Below are positions 16,377 to 25,619 of a stretch of DNA of 64,000 nucleotides, piece by piece; the stretch's first letter is position 1; every line of letters starts with the position of its first letter. Location: contig NZ_MDUX01000004.1 of NCBI RefSeq assembly GCF_014736495.1, forward strand, positions 1-64,000, read 5' to 3'. Position numbers and translations under genes: made by a program. Under the pieces are notes generated by a model that searched no databases, was not told the DNA's origin, and saw only the letters and a list, made by a program, of their open reading frames with translations. Source of the stretch: Candidatus Dactylopiibacterium carminicum (GTDB taxonomy: Bacteria > Pseudomonadota > Gammaproteobacteria > Burkholderiales > Rhodocyclaceae).

Positions 16377-19300
16377 ACGATTTCGGCAAACCGGCCATTC
16401 CCGAGACGGTCGTCTGGCCGCTGACCGAGGCCCAGTCGGGCTTGTGGTACGCCCAGCAGCTGGCACCGGACAATCCCAGCTTCAACACCGCGCATGCGCT
16501 GTGGATCGACGGCCCGCTCGACGTGGCCGCCTTCACCGAGGCGGCCAACCAGGCCGCGCGCGAAGCGCAGTCGCTCTCCCTGGCCATGCGCCAGGGCCCG
16601 AACGGTCCCGAGCAGTGGCTGGACCCCGCGCGCACGCCCTGGCTGGAACTCGTGGACCTGAGCCGGGAGCACGATCCGCGTGCGGCGGCCCGCGCCGCCA
16701 TGCAGCGGGACATGGCCACGCCGCTCGCGCCGGCGAGCGATCCGCTGGCGCGCCAGCAGCTCTACATCCTCGGGCCGCAGCGTTTCGCCTGGTACCAGCG
16801 CGCGCACCATCTGACCAACGACGGCTACGGCATGGCCCTGTGGACCACGCGGGTGTGCGAGTACTACGCCAACGAGATCCCGCCCACGCTGCAGGTGCCG
16901 CTGGACCCGCTGCTGGTCGTCATCGACGAGGACCAGGCCTATCTGCACGGCGAACGGCGCGCGCAGGACGGCGCCTTCTGGCGCGAAGCCTTCACCCCCA
17001 TGCCGGAAGTGGCCGGCATGGCCGCCGGGCGCGCGGTCAGCACCCGCCACGCACACCGCCAGAGCGCCTCCCTGCCGCCGGCGCAGCGCACCCGCCTGCT
17101 GGCCTTCGCCCAGCAGCTCGGCCAACCCTGGCCGGACGTCGCCACCGCGCTCACCGCCCTCTATTGCCTGCGCATGGCGGGTGCCGCGCAGACCGTCGTC
17201 GGCGTGCCCTACATGAACCGCCTGGGGCGCGCCAGCGCACGCGCCACGGCCACCGTCATGAACGTGCTGCCCTTGGCGCTTGCCGCCGGCGCCGACGATG
17301 CACTGCACGACTTCATCCAGGCACTCTCCGCCAAGCAGCTGCGCGCTCGGCGCCACGGCCGCTTCCGCAGCGAACAGCTGCGCCGCGATCTCGGCCTGCT
17401 CGGCGGCCAGCGCCGGCTGCACGGCGCCTTGATCAACGTGCAGCCCTTCTACAAGCCCGTGGTGCTGCCCGGCGTCAGCACCGAACTGGAGATCCTCGGC
17501 ACCGGCCCTGTCGACGACATCACCATCGGCTTCCGCGGCGACGGCAGCCAGATGCTCGACCTGGAGATCGAGGCCAACCCCGATCTCTACAGCGCCGACA
17601 GCGTCGCCGCCCATCTGGCCCGCCTGCCGGCCTTCCTCGACGCGGCCCTGGGCGCGCGCACCGTGGGCGACATCCCGCTGGCCAGTCCGGCCGAAGCGCA
17701 ACGCTACCTTTTCGAGGTCAACGCCACCGCCCATGCAGTGCCGGCCCCCCCCCTCACAGCCCTGATCGAAGCCGGCATGGCACGCGATCCGCAGGCCATC
17801 GCGCTCGAATTTGAGGGCGAACAACTGAGCTATGCCGAACTGGACGTGCGCACGCGCGCGCTGGCCGGCGCTCTCAGGCAACGCGGCGTGGCTGCGGATG
17901 CACTCGTTGCCGTCGCCCTGCCCCGTTCGCTGGAGCTGCTGATCGCGCTGGTGGCGGTGCTGCGTGCGGGCGGCGCCTACCTGCCGCTGGATCTCGCCCA
18001 CCCCGCCGAGCGCCTGGCGCGCGTGGTCGCGCTGGCCGGACCGCGCTGCGCCCTGGTGCACGCGGAAGATGCGGCCAGACTGCCCGACGGCCTGGACTGC
18101 CTGCCGCCCGAACGCTGGCCGGCGCAGGCCGATGCCGCACCGCTACCGGTGGTACGGCCCACGCAGGCCGCCTACGTCATCTACACCTCGGGGTCGACGG
18201 GCGAGCCCAAGGGCGTGATGATCGAGCATCGCGCCATCGTCAACCGGCTTGAATGGATGCGCCAGCACTACGGTTTCGCCCCGGGCGAACGCATCCTGCA
18301 GAAGACGCCGGCCACCTTCGACGTTTCGGTGTGGGAATTCTTCCTGCCGCTGATCACCGGCTGCACCCTGGTCATCGCCCCGCCCGAGGCACACCGCGAT
18401 CCCGCCTGGCTGACCAGCATCCTGCGCGACCAGCGCATCGGCACCTGCCACTTCGTGCCCTCCATGCTGTCGGCCTTCCTGGCCACCCCGGGCGCGCGCG
18501 GCCTGCAACTGCAACGCGTCTTCTGCAGCGGCGAGGAACTGCCCGCCCCCTTGCGCGACCGCTTCCACGCCACGCTGTCGGGCGAGCTGCACAACCTCTA
18601 CGGCCCCACCGAGGCCGCCGTGGACGTCAGCTACTGGCCGGCCGGGCGCGACGACCATGCGCATCCCGTCCCCATCGGTTTCCCGGTGTGGAACACCTGG
18701 CTGTACGTGCTCGACGAGCGCATGCGCCCGCTGCCGCCGGGCGTGGCCGGTGACCTCTACCTCGGCGGCGTGCAACTGGCGCGCGGCTATCTGGGGCGCG
18801 ACGACTTGACCGCCGAGCGTTTCCTGGCGGACCCGCACCGCCCGGGCGAGCGCATCTACAAGACCGGCGACTTGGCCCGCTGGCGGGAGGACGGCGCGGT
18901 GATCTTCCTCGGCCGCAGCGACCATCAGGTCAAGCTGCGGGGCCTGCGCATCGAACTCGGCGAGATCGAGGCCGCCATCGCGGCGTATCCGCACGTGGTG
19001 CGCGGCGAGGTCATCGTCCGCGAGGACCGCGCCGGCGACAAGCGCCTGGTCGCCTACGTCCAGCCGCGCGCGGAATACGACGCCGGCCAGTTGCGCGTGC
19101 ATATCGCCGCCAAGCTGCCGGACTACATGGTGCCCAGCGCCATCGTCGAGCTGGAAGACTGGCCGGTGACCGCCAACGGCAAGCTCGACCGCAAGGCGCT
19201 GCCCGCCCCCACGCAGAGCGTCAGCGCGCAGCGCCCGCCGCAGACGGCCACGGAGCAGGCCCTGGCGCGGCTCTATGCCGAGGTGCTGGGCCTGGCGGCC

Positions 19301-20287
19301 ACGCCGGGCGCCGAGGCCGATTTCTTCGACCTGGGCGGCGATTCGCTCGCCGCCGTCGACCTGATGCTGCGCATCCAGGAGCACTGGCAGCGCAACCCCG
19401 GCCTGGGCACGCTCTTCGCGACGCCCACCGTCGAAGCGCTGGCGGCCGTCATCGACCACAGCGAGGCGCGCTTCGACAGCGGCCTGGCGCCGCTGATCCA
19501 GCTGGCCGCGGGAGACCCCGTCCAACCGCCGCTGTTCGTCATCCATCCGGCGGGCGGCATCGCCTGGGGCTACCGCCATCTGGCGCAGGCCCTGGCCAGA
19601 CCCGCGCAGGGCCCGTCGCGCAGCGTGTTCGGGCTGCAATCGCCGGCCCTGGCCCCCGGCCACCCGCTGCCGCACGACATCGACGCGCTGGCGGAGGAAT
19701 ATGCCCGGCGCGCGCTCGAAGTCCGGCCGCACGGCCCGATCCACCTGCTGGGCTGGTCGGTCGGCGGCATCATCGCCCAGGCCATGGCCGTGGCGCTCAG
19801 CCGCGACGGGCACGAGGTCGGCCTGGTCGCCATGCTCGACGCCTATCCCTCGGACGCCTGGCGCGCCGAGGCCGAGCCGACGCCGGCCCAGGCGCTGCGC
19901 GCCCTGCTGGCGGTGGCCGGCATCGACCCGGACGCGCACCTCGATCTCACCACCCAGGAGGAAGTCGTCGCCTTCCTGCGCCAGGGCGACTCGGCGCTCG
20001 GGCATCTGCCGGTGGAAGCGCTGGAAGGCGTGGTGCGCGTCGTCACCGACACCAACCGGCTGATCCGCCAGCACCATCATCAGCGCCATGCGGGCAGCCT
20101 GCTGCACGTGCGCGCGGGGCTGGACCACGCCGACAAGCCGCAATTGCAGGCCGCCCTGTGGCAGCCCTACGCGCAGCATCTGGAAACGCTCGAAATCCCC
20201 ATGCTGCATGCCCACATGACCGGCCCGGAAGCCAGCGCGCTGATCGCGCCGATGCTGCTGGCCAAGCTGTCGCCAGGAGCCGCCTGA
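16373..20287 (+). CDS. entF: Enterobactin synthetase component F-like NRPS (C-A-PCP-TE), serine-specific
   Basis: Single-module synthetase of 1304 residues that would join dihydroxybenzoyl to serine and cyclise or release the product. The condensation domain (about 10-440) has the active-site HHLTNDG at about 145. The adenylation domain (about 460-950) has YTSGSTGEPKG near 603, FDVSVWEF, CHFVPSM, FCSGEELP, NLYGPTEAAVDVS near 741, YKTGD and NGKLDRKALP. These pocket segments match those of E. coli EntF, so serine is predicted. The carrier domain has GGDSL near 987. The thioesterase (about 1060-1304) has GWSVGG near 1126. ATG 16373 overlaps the carrier-protein stop. No EntD-type phosphopantetheinyl transferase is visible in the window. 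Confidence 0.95.
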   Translation: MNDFGKPAIPETVVWPLTEAQSGLWYAQQLAPDNPSFNTAHALWIDGPLDVAAFTEAANQAAREAQSLSLAMRQGPNGPEQWLDPARTPWLELVDLSREHDPRAAARAAMQRDMATPLAPASDPLARQQLYILGPQRFAWYQRAHHLTNDGYGMALWTTRVCEYYANEIPPTLQVPLDPLLVVIDEDQAYLHGERRAQDGAFWREAFTPMPEVAGMAAGRAVSTRHAHRQSASLPPAQRTRLLAFAQQLGQPWPDVATALTALYCLRMAGAAQTVVGVPYMNRLGRASARATATVMNVLPLALAAGADDALHDFIQALSAKQLRARRHGRFRSEQLRRDLGLLGGQRRLHGALINVQPFYKPVVLPGVSTELEILGTGPVDDITIGFRGDGSQMLDLEIEANPDLYSADSVAAHLARLPAFLDAALGARTVGDIPLASPAEAQRYLFEVNATAHAVPAPPLTALIEAGMARDPQAIALEFEGEQLSYAELDVRTRALAGALRQRGVAADALVAVALPRSLELLIALVAVLRAGGAYLPLDLAHPAERLARVVALAGPRCALVHAEDAARLPDGLDCLPPERWPAQADAAPLPVVRPTQAAYVIYTSGSTGEPKGVMIEHRAIVNRLEWMRQHYGFAPGERILQKTPATFDVSVWEFFLPLITGCTLVIAPPEAHRDPAWLTSILRDQRIGTCHFVPSMLSAFLATPGARGLQLQRVFCSGEELPAPLRDRFHATLSGELHNLYGPTEAAVDVSYWPAGRDDHAHPVPIGFPVWNTWLYVLDERMRPLPPGVAGDLYLGGVQLARGYLGRDDLTAERFLADPHRPGERIYKTGDLARWREDGAVIFLGRSDHQVKLRGLRIELGEIEAAIAAYPHVVRGEVIVREDRAGDKRLVAYVQPRAEYDAGQLRVHIAAKLPDYMVPSAIVELEDWPVTANGKLDRKALPAPTQSVSAQRPPQTATEQALARLYAEVLGLAATPGAEADFFDLGGDSLAAVDLMLRIQEHWQRNPGLGTLFATPTVEALAAVIDHSEARFDSGLAPLIQLAAGDPVQPPLFVIHPAGGIAWGYRHLAQALARPAQGPSRSVFGLQSPALAPGHPLPHDIDALAEEYARRALEVRPHGPIHLLGWSVGGIIAQAMAVALSRDGHEVGLVAMLDAYPSDAWRAEAEPTPAQALRALLAVAGIDPDAHLDLTTQEEVVAFLRQGDSALGHLPVEALEGVVRVVTDTNRLIRQHHHQRHAGSLLHVRAGLDHADKPQLQAALWQPYAQHLETLEIPMLHAHMTGPEASALIAPMLLAKLSPGAA

Positions 20288-21498
20288 TGCCGCGCACCTC
20301 CCTGCGTCCGGTCGTGGAGATCGCCGCCCAGGCGGACTATCTGACGGCGCTGCGGCGCGACATCCATGCCCACCCGGAGCTCGCCTTCGAGGAGAAGCGT
20401 ACCGCCGACCTGGTGGCGAGCCTGCTGACCGGCTGGGGCATTCCCGTGCATCGGGGGCTGGGCTGCACCGGCGTGGTCGGCATCCTGCAGCATGGCGGCT
20501 CGCCGCGCGCCGTCGGCCTGCGCGCGGACATGGACGCCCTGCCGATCGCCGAGACCAACCGCTTCGCCCATGCCAGCCTCAACCCAGGCAGGATGCACGC
20601 CTGCGGGCATGACGGCCACACCACGATGCTGCTCGGCGCGGCGCAATACCTCGCCGCGCATGGCGGCTTCGACGGCACGGTGTACCTGATCTTCCAGCCG
20701 GCCGAGGAGCAAGGCGGCGGCGCGCGTGAAATGATGCGCGCCGGGCTGTTCGCGCAATTCCCCATGGAAGCGGTGTTCGGCCTGCACAACATGCCGGGCA
20801 TCCCGACCGGCACGGTGGCGCTGTCGCCCGGGCCGGTGCTGGCCTCCAACAACGAGTTCAGACTCACCATCCACGGCAAGGGCGGGCATGCCGCCATGCC
20901 GCATCTGGCCATCGACCCGATCCCGGTCGCCGCGCAGATCATGCAGGCCTTCCAGACCATCATCAGCCGCAACAAGCCGCCGCTGGAAACGGCGGTGATC
21001 TCCATCACCATGCTGCATGCCGGCGACGTGCCCAACGTCATTCCGGACACTTGCGAGATGCAGGGCTCGGTGCGCGCCTATGCCGCTGGGACGCTGGATC
21101 TGGTCGAGCGGCGCATGCGCGAGATCGCCGAACACACGGGCGCCGTGTTCGGCGCGCGGGTGGACTTCGAATTCCGCCGCAACTACCCGGCCACGATCAA
21201 TCATGCCCGCGAGACGGCCTTCGCGCGCGAGGTGCTGCGCGAACTGCTGACGCCAGCGCAGGTGATCGAGCAAACGCCGATCATGGCCGCCGAGGATTTT
21301 TCCTTCATGCTCGAAGCGGTGTCCGGCTGCTACGCCTTCATCGGCAACGGCGACGGCGAACACCGCCTGCCCGGCCACGGCGACGGACCGTGCCTGGTGC
21401 ACAACCCGAGCTACGACTTCAACGACGCCATCCTGCCGCTGGGCGCGGGCTTCCTCGCCCGGCTGGCGCAGCGCTGGCTAGCCCGGCCGGCGGATTGA
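20287..21498 (+). CDS. M20 family amidohydrolase (hippurate-hydrolase-like) coupled to entF
   Basis: This 403-residue cytosolic metallo-amidohydrolase belongs to the M20D class that cleaves N-acyl or N-aroyl amino acids. Metal ligands are visible: HACGHDGHT, QPAEEQGGG with the catalytic Glu, LHNMPG, and VHNPSYDFND near the end. The dimerisation domain contains HGKGGHAAMPH. The ATG shares one base with the entF TGA, so it is translationally coupled and almost certainly part of the siderophore operon. Dihydroxybenzoyl-serine is an N-aroyl amino acid, so recycling of siderophore breakdown products is plausible, but this is inference. Confidence 0.88.
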   Translation: MPRTSLRPVVEIAAQADYLTALRRDIHAHPELAFEEKRTADLVASLLTGWGIPVHRGLGCTGVVGILQHGGSPRAVGLRADMDALPIAETNRFAHASLNPGRMHACGHDGHTTMLLGAAQYLAAHGGFDGTVYLIFQPAEEQGGGAREMMRAGLFAQFPMEAVFGLHNMPGIPTGTVALSPGPVLASNNEFRLTIHGKGGHAAMPHLAIDPIPVAAQIMQAFQTIISRNKPPLETAVISITMLHAGDVPNVIPDTCEMQGSVRAYAAGTLDLVERRMREIAEHTGAVFGARVDFEFRRNYPATINHARETAFAREVLRELLTPAQVIEQTPIMAAEDFSFMLEAVSGCYAFIGNGDGEHRLPGHGDGPCLVHNPSYDFNDAILPLGAGFLARLAQRWLARPAD

Positions 21499-21659
21499 GG
21501 GCGGATCGTCCCGACGAGCGCCCGCCCGTGCCAGGCGGTAGATTCTATGTTCGAGCGCAAGGTTTTGCGCTGGATCGTGTCCGCAGGTTTCAGGAGTCGA
21601 GAGTTGGGAGTCGCGTAGGTGCGCCATGTTCATCGCCTGGCACGCCAAATCCGCCCACA

Positions 21660-21753
21660 CTTCGATACCACAGTGCGAACGGATTTCGGTGAGTGCGCGC
21701 GCATCGTCCCAACCCCGTTCGTGCTGAGGTATCGAAGCATGAACGGGCGCCAG
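21660..21753. repeat. Composite palindromic repeat, copy 1
   Basis: An arm reading CTTCGATACCACAGTGCGAA (21660-21679) then CGGATTTCG is followed by a spacer and then the inverse arm CCCCGTTCGTGCTGAGGTAT (from 21713) with CGAAGCATGAACGGG. The same two-arm unit recurs at 23430-23525, on the other side of glk. A single arm recurs at 21962-21997. Confidence 0.8.
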
Positions 21754-21961
21754 CCGCTGCCCGGATGGAGCATGGCGAAAAAATGGCTGTCATTTCGGCC
21801 CTTCGGCAGGCTCAGAGCCGGCCCCGGACTCGATCCGGGGACAAGCTGGGCTTCGCCCGAGCCGGAATCCAGGGGGCGGGCCATTCTGGATCCCGGCTTG
21901 CGCCGGGATGAAGCCAATGCGGAATCCATCGCCCGGACTCCAGGCGTGCCCGCTGCCACAA

Positions 21962-21997
21962 CCCCGTTCGTGCTGAGCCTGTCGAAGCATGAACGGG
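21962..21997. repeat. Single arm of the same palindromic repeat family
   Basis: It reads CCCCGTTCGTGCTGAGCCTG followed by TCGAAGCATGAACGGG. This matches the right arm of the composite repeats at 21713 and 23483 except for the central GGTA/GCCTG difference. Confidence 0.75.
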
Positions 21998-22048
21998 TGC
22001 CGCAAGCCCAGGGCCATCGCCTGAAACGTAGTCGGCCCTGCGGGCGGC

Positions 22049-22176
22049 TCACCGCAGAGACGCAAAGACGCGGAGCAACGCAGAGCAACCCCGGGTTCTC
22101 ATCTGTCTGCGCCCGGAATCACATGCGCCGCTCGCTTTTCTCCGCGGCCCTCTGCGTCTTTGCGCCTCTGCGGTGA
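22049..22176. repeat. Inverted repeat pair with CACCGCAGAGACGCAAAGAC arms
   Basis: Left arm at 22049-22075 reads TCACCGCAGAGACGCAAAGA then CGCGGAG. The right arm at 22140-22176 is its inverse (CTCTGCGTCTTTGCGCCTCT then GCGGTGA) with a small internal duplication. Between the arms lie about 65 bases without a gene. Confidence 0.75.
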
Positions 22177-22290
22177 ACAGGGGTTGCCGTTCAGATGTTC
22201 AGGCGATTGCCCTGCCGGCAACCCCCGGCAATGTGCTTCGCGTCGATTGCGCCCTACAATTCCCCGGTCAGCCTCCGGGAACCCACAACA

Positions 22291-23247
22291 ATGCACACAC
22301 CCCGCCTGCTAGCCGACGTCGGCGCCACCAACCTGCGCTTCGCCCTGTGCGATGGCGAGATCCATGCCGTCAGCACGCTCAAGGGCGACGATCATGCGAG
22401 CCTGGAATCCGCGATCCGCGCCTATCTTTCAACGCAGCAGGCGCGGGTCCGCCATGCCGCGATCGCCATCGCCAATCCGGTGAGTGGCGACGAAGTGCGC
22501 ATGACCAACCGCGACTGGCGCTTTTCCATCGCCGCGATGCGCGCCAGTCTGGGGCTGGAGACGCTGCTGATCGTCAATGACTTCACCGCGCTGGCGCGAT
22601 CCATTCCCGTGCTCGGGCGGCATGAGCTGGTGCGCATCGGTGGCGGCAAGCCCGAGCCGGACGCGGCCATCGGCCTGCTCGGCCCCGGCAGCGGGCTGGG
22701 CGTCTCGGGCCTGGTCCGCAGCGGCGCCGGATGGCGGGCGCTGGCCAGCGAGGGCGGCCACGTCAGCTTCGCGCCGACGGACGCGCGGGAGATCCAGATC
22801 CTGCAGTACGCCTGGCAGCGCCACGGCCACGTCTCGGCGGAACGCCTGCTCTCCGGCCCCGGGCTGGAACTGATCCATGACGCCCTGCGCGCACGCGACG
22901 GCCTGCCGCCCGAACCGCGCACGGCGGCGGAGATCACCGCGGCGGCGCTGCGGGGCGATGCACGCGCAGGCGAAGTGGTGGAATGCTTCTGCGGCATGCT
23001 CGGCGCCGTGGCCGGCAATCTGGCGCTGACGCTGGGCGCGCTGGGCGGCATCTACCTCGGCGGCGGCATCCTGCCCCGGCTGGGCGGGCTGTTCCTGAAC
23101 TCGATCTTCCGCGAACGCTTCGAGGCCAAGGGCCGCTTTGCCACCTACCTCGCACGCATTCCCTGCTACCTCATCACCGCCGAAACCCCCGCGCTGCTGG
23201 GCGTGAATGCCCTGCTCGACGAGGCGCTCAGCCCAGCGGCAGGCTGA
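22291..23247 (+). CDS. glk: Glucokinase
   Basis: This enzyme phosphorylates glucose to glucose-6-phosphate with ATP in the cytosol. The 318-residue protein matches the proteobacterial Glk family in length and motifs. It has the N-terminal phosphate loop [21 protein letters not shown] with the catalytic Asp, [12 protein letters not shown], and [12 protein letters not shown]. Near the end come [12 protein letters not shown] and a C-terminal helix. ATG 22291 aligns with the family start; the in-frame upstream extension lies in repeats. It stands alone between two repeat-rich spacers. Confidence 0.95.
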   Translation: MHTPRLLADVGATNLRFALCDGEIHAVSTLKGDDHASLESAIRAYLSTQQARVRHAAIAIANPVSGDEVRMTNRDWRFSIAAMRASLGLETLLIVNDFTALARSIPVLGRHELVRIGGGKPEPDAAIGLLGPGSGLGVSGLVRSGAGWRALASEGGHVSFAPTDAREIQILQYAWQRHGHVSAERLLSGPGLELIHDALRARDGLPPEPRTAAEITAAALRGDARAGEVVECFCGMLGAVAGNLALTLGALGGIYLGGGILPRLGGLFLNSIFRERFEAKGRFATYLARIPCYLITAETPALLGVNALLDEALSPAAG

Positions 23248-23429
23248 AGCGCGAAACTGAATGCGCTGCAGCCGGCTCGGGTGCAGGCCGAAGGCTGGAA
23301 TCCGGGGCATGGATTCCAGGATTCCGCCATGGCGCCATCGGGCCAGCTTCACCCACAAACGAAGCCCGTCTGTGCGACCTCAGCTTGGCTCGGACGCTCG
23401 AAGGTCGGTCGTGATGAAATCCGCTCGCG

Positions 23430-23525
23430 CTTCGATACCTCAGCACGAACGGATTTCGTGCCGGATACGCTCCTTGCCACAATCCCGTTCGTGCTGAGGT
23501 ATCGAAGCATGAATGGGCGCCAGCC
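23430..23525. repeat. Composite palindromic repeat, copy 2
   Basis: The left arm CTTCGATACCTCAGCACGAA with CGGATTTCG (23430-23459) faces the right arm CCCGTTCGTGCTGAGGTATC with GAAGCATGAATGGG (from 23484). The arms are better inverses of each other than in copy 1 at 21660. The same GCGCCAGCC follows both copies. It lies between glk and htpG, whose 350-base spacer shows no gene. Confidence 0.8.
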
Positions 23526-23554
23526 AGACGAAAGTTTGTCAGCCTGAAACACCG

Positions 23555-23574
23555 AAGGCCGCTTGCGCGGCCTT
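23555..23574 (-). terminator. Possible hairpin terminator after htpG
   Basis: AAGGCCGC-TTGC-GCGGCCTT forms an 8-bp perfect stem 24 bases beyond the htpG stop codon. No strong T-run follows in either direction, so termination is only possible. Confidence 0.35.
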
Positions 23575-23597
23575 AGTCGGTCTGGCGGGCGGCGGGC

Positions 23598-25517
23598 TTA
23601 CTGGCGCATGTCCAGCATCAGCTGGTTCATGCGCTTGATGAAGGTCGCCGGGTCGTCCAGCGTGCCGCCCTCGGCCAGCAGCGCCTGATCGAACAGCACC
23701 GCGGCCCAGTCGTCGAACTTCGCCTCTTCGCTCTTCAGACGGCTCACCACCGGGTGTTCCGGATTGATCTCGAGGATCGGCGCCGAGGTCGGCACGTCCT
23801 GGCCGGCGGCCTTCAGCAGGCGCGCGAGGTTCGCGCCCATGTCCTGCTCGTCGACCACCAGGCAGGCCGGACTGTCGGTCAGGCGGTGCGTCACGCGCAC
23901 TTCCTTGACGCGCTCGCCCAGGCTGGTCTTGATCTTCTCCAGCAGCGGCTTGAATTCCTCGGCCTGCTCCTCGACCTTCTTCTTCTCGGCTTCGTCCTCC
24001 AGCTTGCCCAGATCCAGGTCGCCCTTGGCCACCGAGACGATCTGCTTGCCGTCGAACTCGGTCAGGTAGCCCACCGCCCACTCGTCGATGCGGTCGGAGA
24101 GCAGCAGCACTTCGATGCCCTTCTTGCGGAAGACTTCGAGGTGCGGGCTGTTCTTCGCCGCATTGAAGCTCTCGGCGGTGACGTAGTAGATCTTCTCCTG
24201 GCCTTCCTTCATGCGGCCGATGTAATCCTTGAGCGAGACGCTCTCGTCGGCCGTGTCGGTATGCGTGGAGGCAAAACGCAGCAGGCCCGCGATCTTGTCC
24301 TTGTTGGCGTGGTCCTCGCCCAGGCCTTCCTTGAGCACGCGGCCGAACTCGCGCCAGAACCCGGCGTAGTCTTCCTGGCGGTTCTCGGCGAGGTCCTCGA
24401 GCAGGTTCAGCACCTTCTTGGCACAGCCGCCGCGGATGGTGTCGACATCCTTGCTCTCCTGCAGGATCTCGCGCGACACGTTGAGCGGCAGGTCGGCCGA
24501 ATCGACCACGCCGCGCACGAAGCGCAGGTAGTGCGGCAACAGCTTCTCGGCGTCGTCCATGATGAACACGCGGCGCACGTAGAGCTTCAGGCCGTGGCGC
24601 GGATTGCGGTCCCACAGGTCGAAGGGCGCGCGCTTCGGGATGTAGAGCAGCTGGGTGTATTCGTGGCGGCCCTCGACCTTGGCGTGGCTCCAGGCGATGG
24701 GGTCCTCGAAATCGTGCGAGACGTGCTTGTAGAAGGCCTTGTAGTCATCGTCCGAGATGTCGTTCTTGGCGCGGGTCCACAGCGCATTGGCCTGGTTGAT
24801 GGTTTCCTCTTCGTCCTGGAGGACGTTCTCGGCCTTCTCCTGGTCCCACTCCTCCTTCTGCATCAGGATGGGCTGCACGATGTGGTCGGAATACTTGCGG
24901 ATGATGCTGCGCAGCTTCCAGCCGGAGAGCAGGTCGTCCTCGCCTTCGCGCAGCTGCAGGATGATGTCGGTGCCGCGCAGGGCCTTGGCATAGGGTTCGA
25001 CGGTGTACTCGCCGGCCTCGTCGCCGGCCATCGAGCACTCCCACTTCACGCCGGCCTCGGCCGGCTCGCCCGCGCGGCGGCTCAGCACCGTGACCTTGTC
25101 GGCGACGATGAAGGCCGAATAGAAGCCGACGCCGAACTGGCCGATCAGGTTGGCATCCTTCTGCTTGTCGCCGGAGAGCCTGGAAAAGAACTCCTTGGTG
25201 CCCGACTTGGCGATCGTCCCCAGATGGGCGACGGCCTCGTCGCGGTTCATGCCGATCCCGTTGTCGGAAATGGTGATCGTGCGCGAGCCCTTGTCGAAAC
25301 CGATGCGGATCTTCAGCGCGCTGTCGTTCTCGAACAGATCCGCCTTGTCCAGGGCCTCGAAACGCAGCTTGTCGCAGGCGTCGGAAGCGTTGGAAACCAA
25401 TTCGCGCAGAAAAATCTCGCGATTGGAATACAGTGAATGGATCATCAGGTGAAGCAATTGCTTCACTTCGGCCTGGAACCCACGTGTTTCAGCGGCAAAG
25501 GCTGCCCGATCAGTCAT
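23598..25517 (-). CDS. htpG: Chaperone HtpG (bacterial Hsp90)
   Basis: ATP-dependent cytosolic chaperone of 639 residues. The N-terminal ATPase has the family signature [18 protein letters not shown], split by the helix, then ISDNGIGM and [11 protein letters not shown]. The middle domain has [14 protein letters not shown] and [14 protein letters not shown] with LNVSREILQ. The C-terminal dimerisation domain ends in [13 protein letters not shown] 25517 is preceded by GGAGGA eight bases upstream and aligns with the family start; the longer upstream frame is rejected. A sigma-32-like promoter sits about 42 bases upstream. Confidence 0.97.
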   Translation of the reverse strand: MTDRAAFAAETRGFQAEVKQLLHLMIHSLYSNREIFLRELVSNASDACDKLRFEALDKADLFENDSALKIRIGFDKGSRTITISDNGIGMNRDEAVAHLGTIAKSGTKEFFSRLSGDKQKDANLIGQFGVGFYSAFIVADKVTVLSRRAGEPAEAGVKWECSMAGDEAGEYTVEPYAKALRGTDIILQLREGEDDLLSGWKLRSIIRKYSDHIVQPILMQKEEWDQEKAENVLQDEEETINQANALWTRAKNDISDDDYKAFYKHVSHDFEDPIAWSHAKVEGRHEYTQLLYIPKRAPFDLWDRNPRHGLKLYVRRVFIMDDAEKLLPHYLRFVRGVVDSADLPLNVSREILQESKDVDTIRGGCAKKVLNLLEDLAENRQEDYAGFWREFGRVLKEGLGEDHANKDKIAGLLRFASTHTDTADESVSLKDYIGRMKEGQEKIYYVTAESFNAAKNSPHLEVFRKKGIEVLLLSDRIDEWAVGYLTEFDGKQIVSVAKGDLDLGKLEDEAEKKKVEEQAEEFKPLLEKIKTSLGERVKEVRVTHRLTDSPACLVVDEQDMGANLARLLKAAGQDVPTSAPILEINPEHPVVSRLKSEEAKFDDWAAVLFDQALLAEGGTLDDPATFIKRMNQLMLDMRQ

Positions 25518-25558
25518 GCTCTGAATCCTCCGGAAAGGCGTTTGTTTAACATTCCCCA

Positions 25559-25586
25559 AGATTGGGACGACCCGAGCCATTTCAAG
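25559..25586 (-). promoter_or_regulatory. Sigma-32 (heat-shock) type promoter of htpG
   Basis: On the minus strand CTTGAAA (25586-25580) is followed after 13 bases by CCCAATCT (25566-25559). This is close to the RpoH consensus CTTGAAA-N11-16-CCCCATnT. The -10 element ends about 41 bases before the htpG start codon, a suitable distance. The position and match make it convincing although unproven. Confidence 0.75.
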
Positions 25587-25619
25587 CCCCGGTCATCCGA
25601 ATGCCCCTGTGGAGGCCTT

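Larger units (their letters stand above)
21499..22290. other. Repeat-rich spacer without a recognised gene
   Basis: About 790 bases between the amidohydrolase and glucokinase genes hold no credible coding region. They contain at least five palindromic repeats of several families, listed separately where clear. Among them are CCCCGGACTCGATCCGGGG (21822-21840) and ATCCCGGCTTGCGCCGGGAT (21890-21909). Open frames here are artefacts of the repeats. Confidence 0.8.

Noticed and set aside
18143..20215. 690-codon minus-strand frame opposite entF
   Set aside because: Antisense shadow of the synthetase, with no ribosome binding site or motif.
21499..22290. CRISPR-like array suggested by several short repeats
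   Set aside because: The repeats belong to different palindromic families, are irregularly spaced and there are no uniform spacers or cas genes.
23539..24615. Long minus-strand frame of 358 codons inside htpG
   Set aside because: It is out of frame with the clear htpG product, has an Arg/Gly-rich composition typical of GC-rich shadow frames and shows no family motif.
25437..25619. ATG at 25437 as start of the first sensor kinase
   Set aside because: It would overlap the first 81 bases of htpG coding sequence on the other strand and cover the htpG promoter. The added residues are polar and unlike a kinase N-terminus. A later start is preferred, though not proven.
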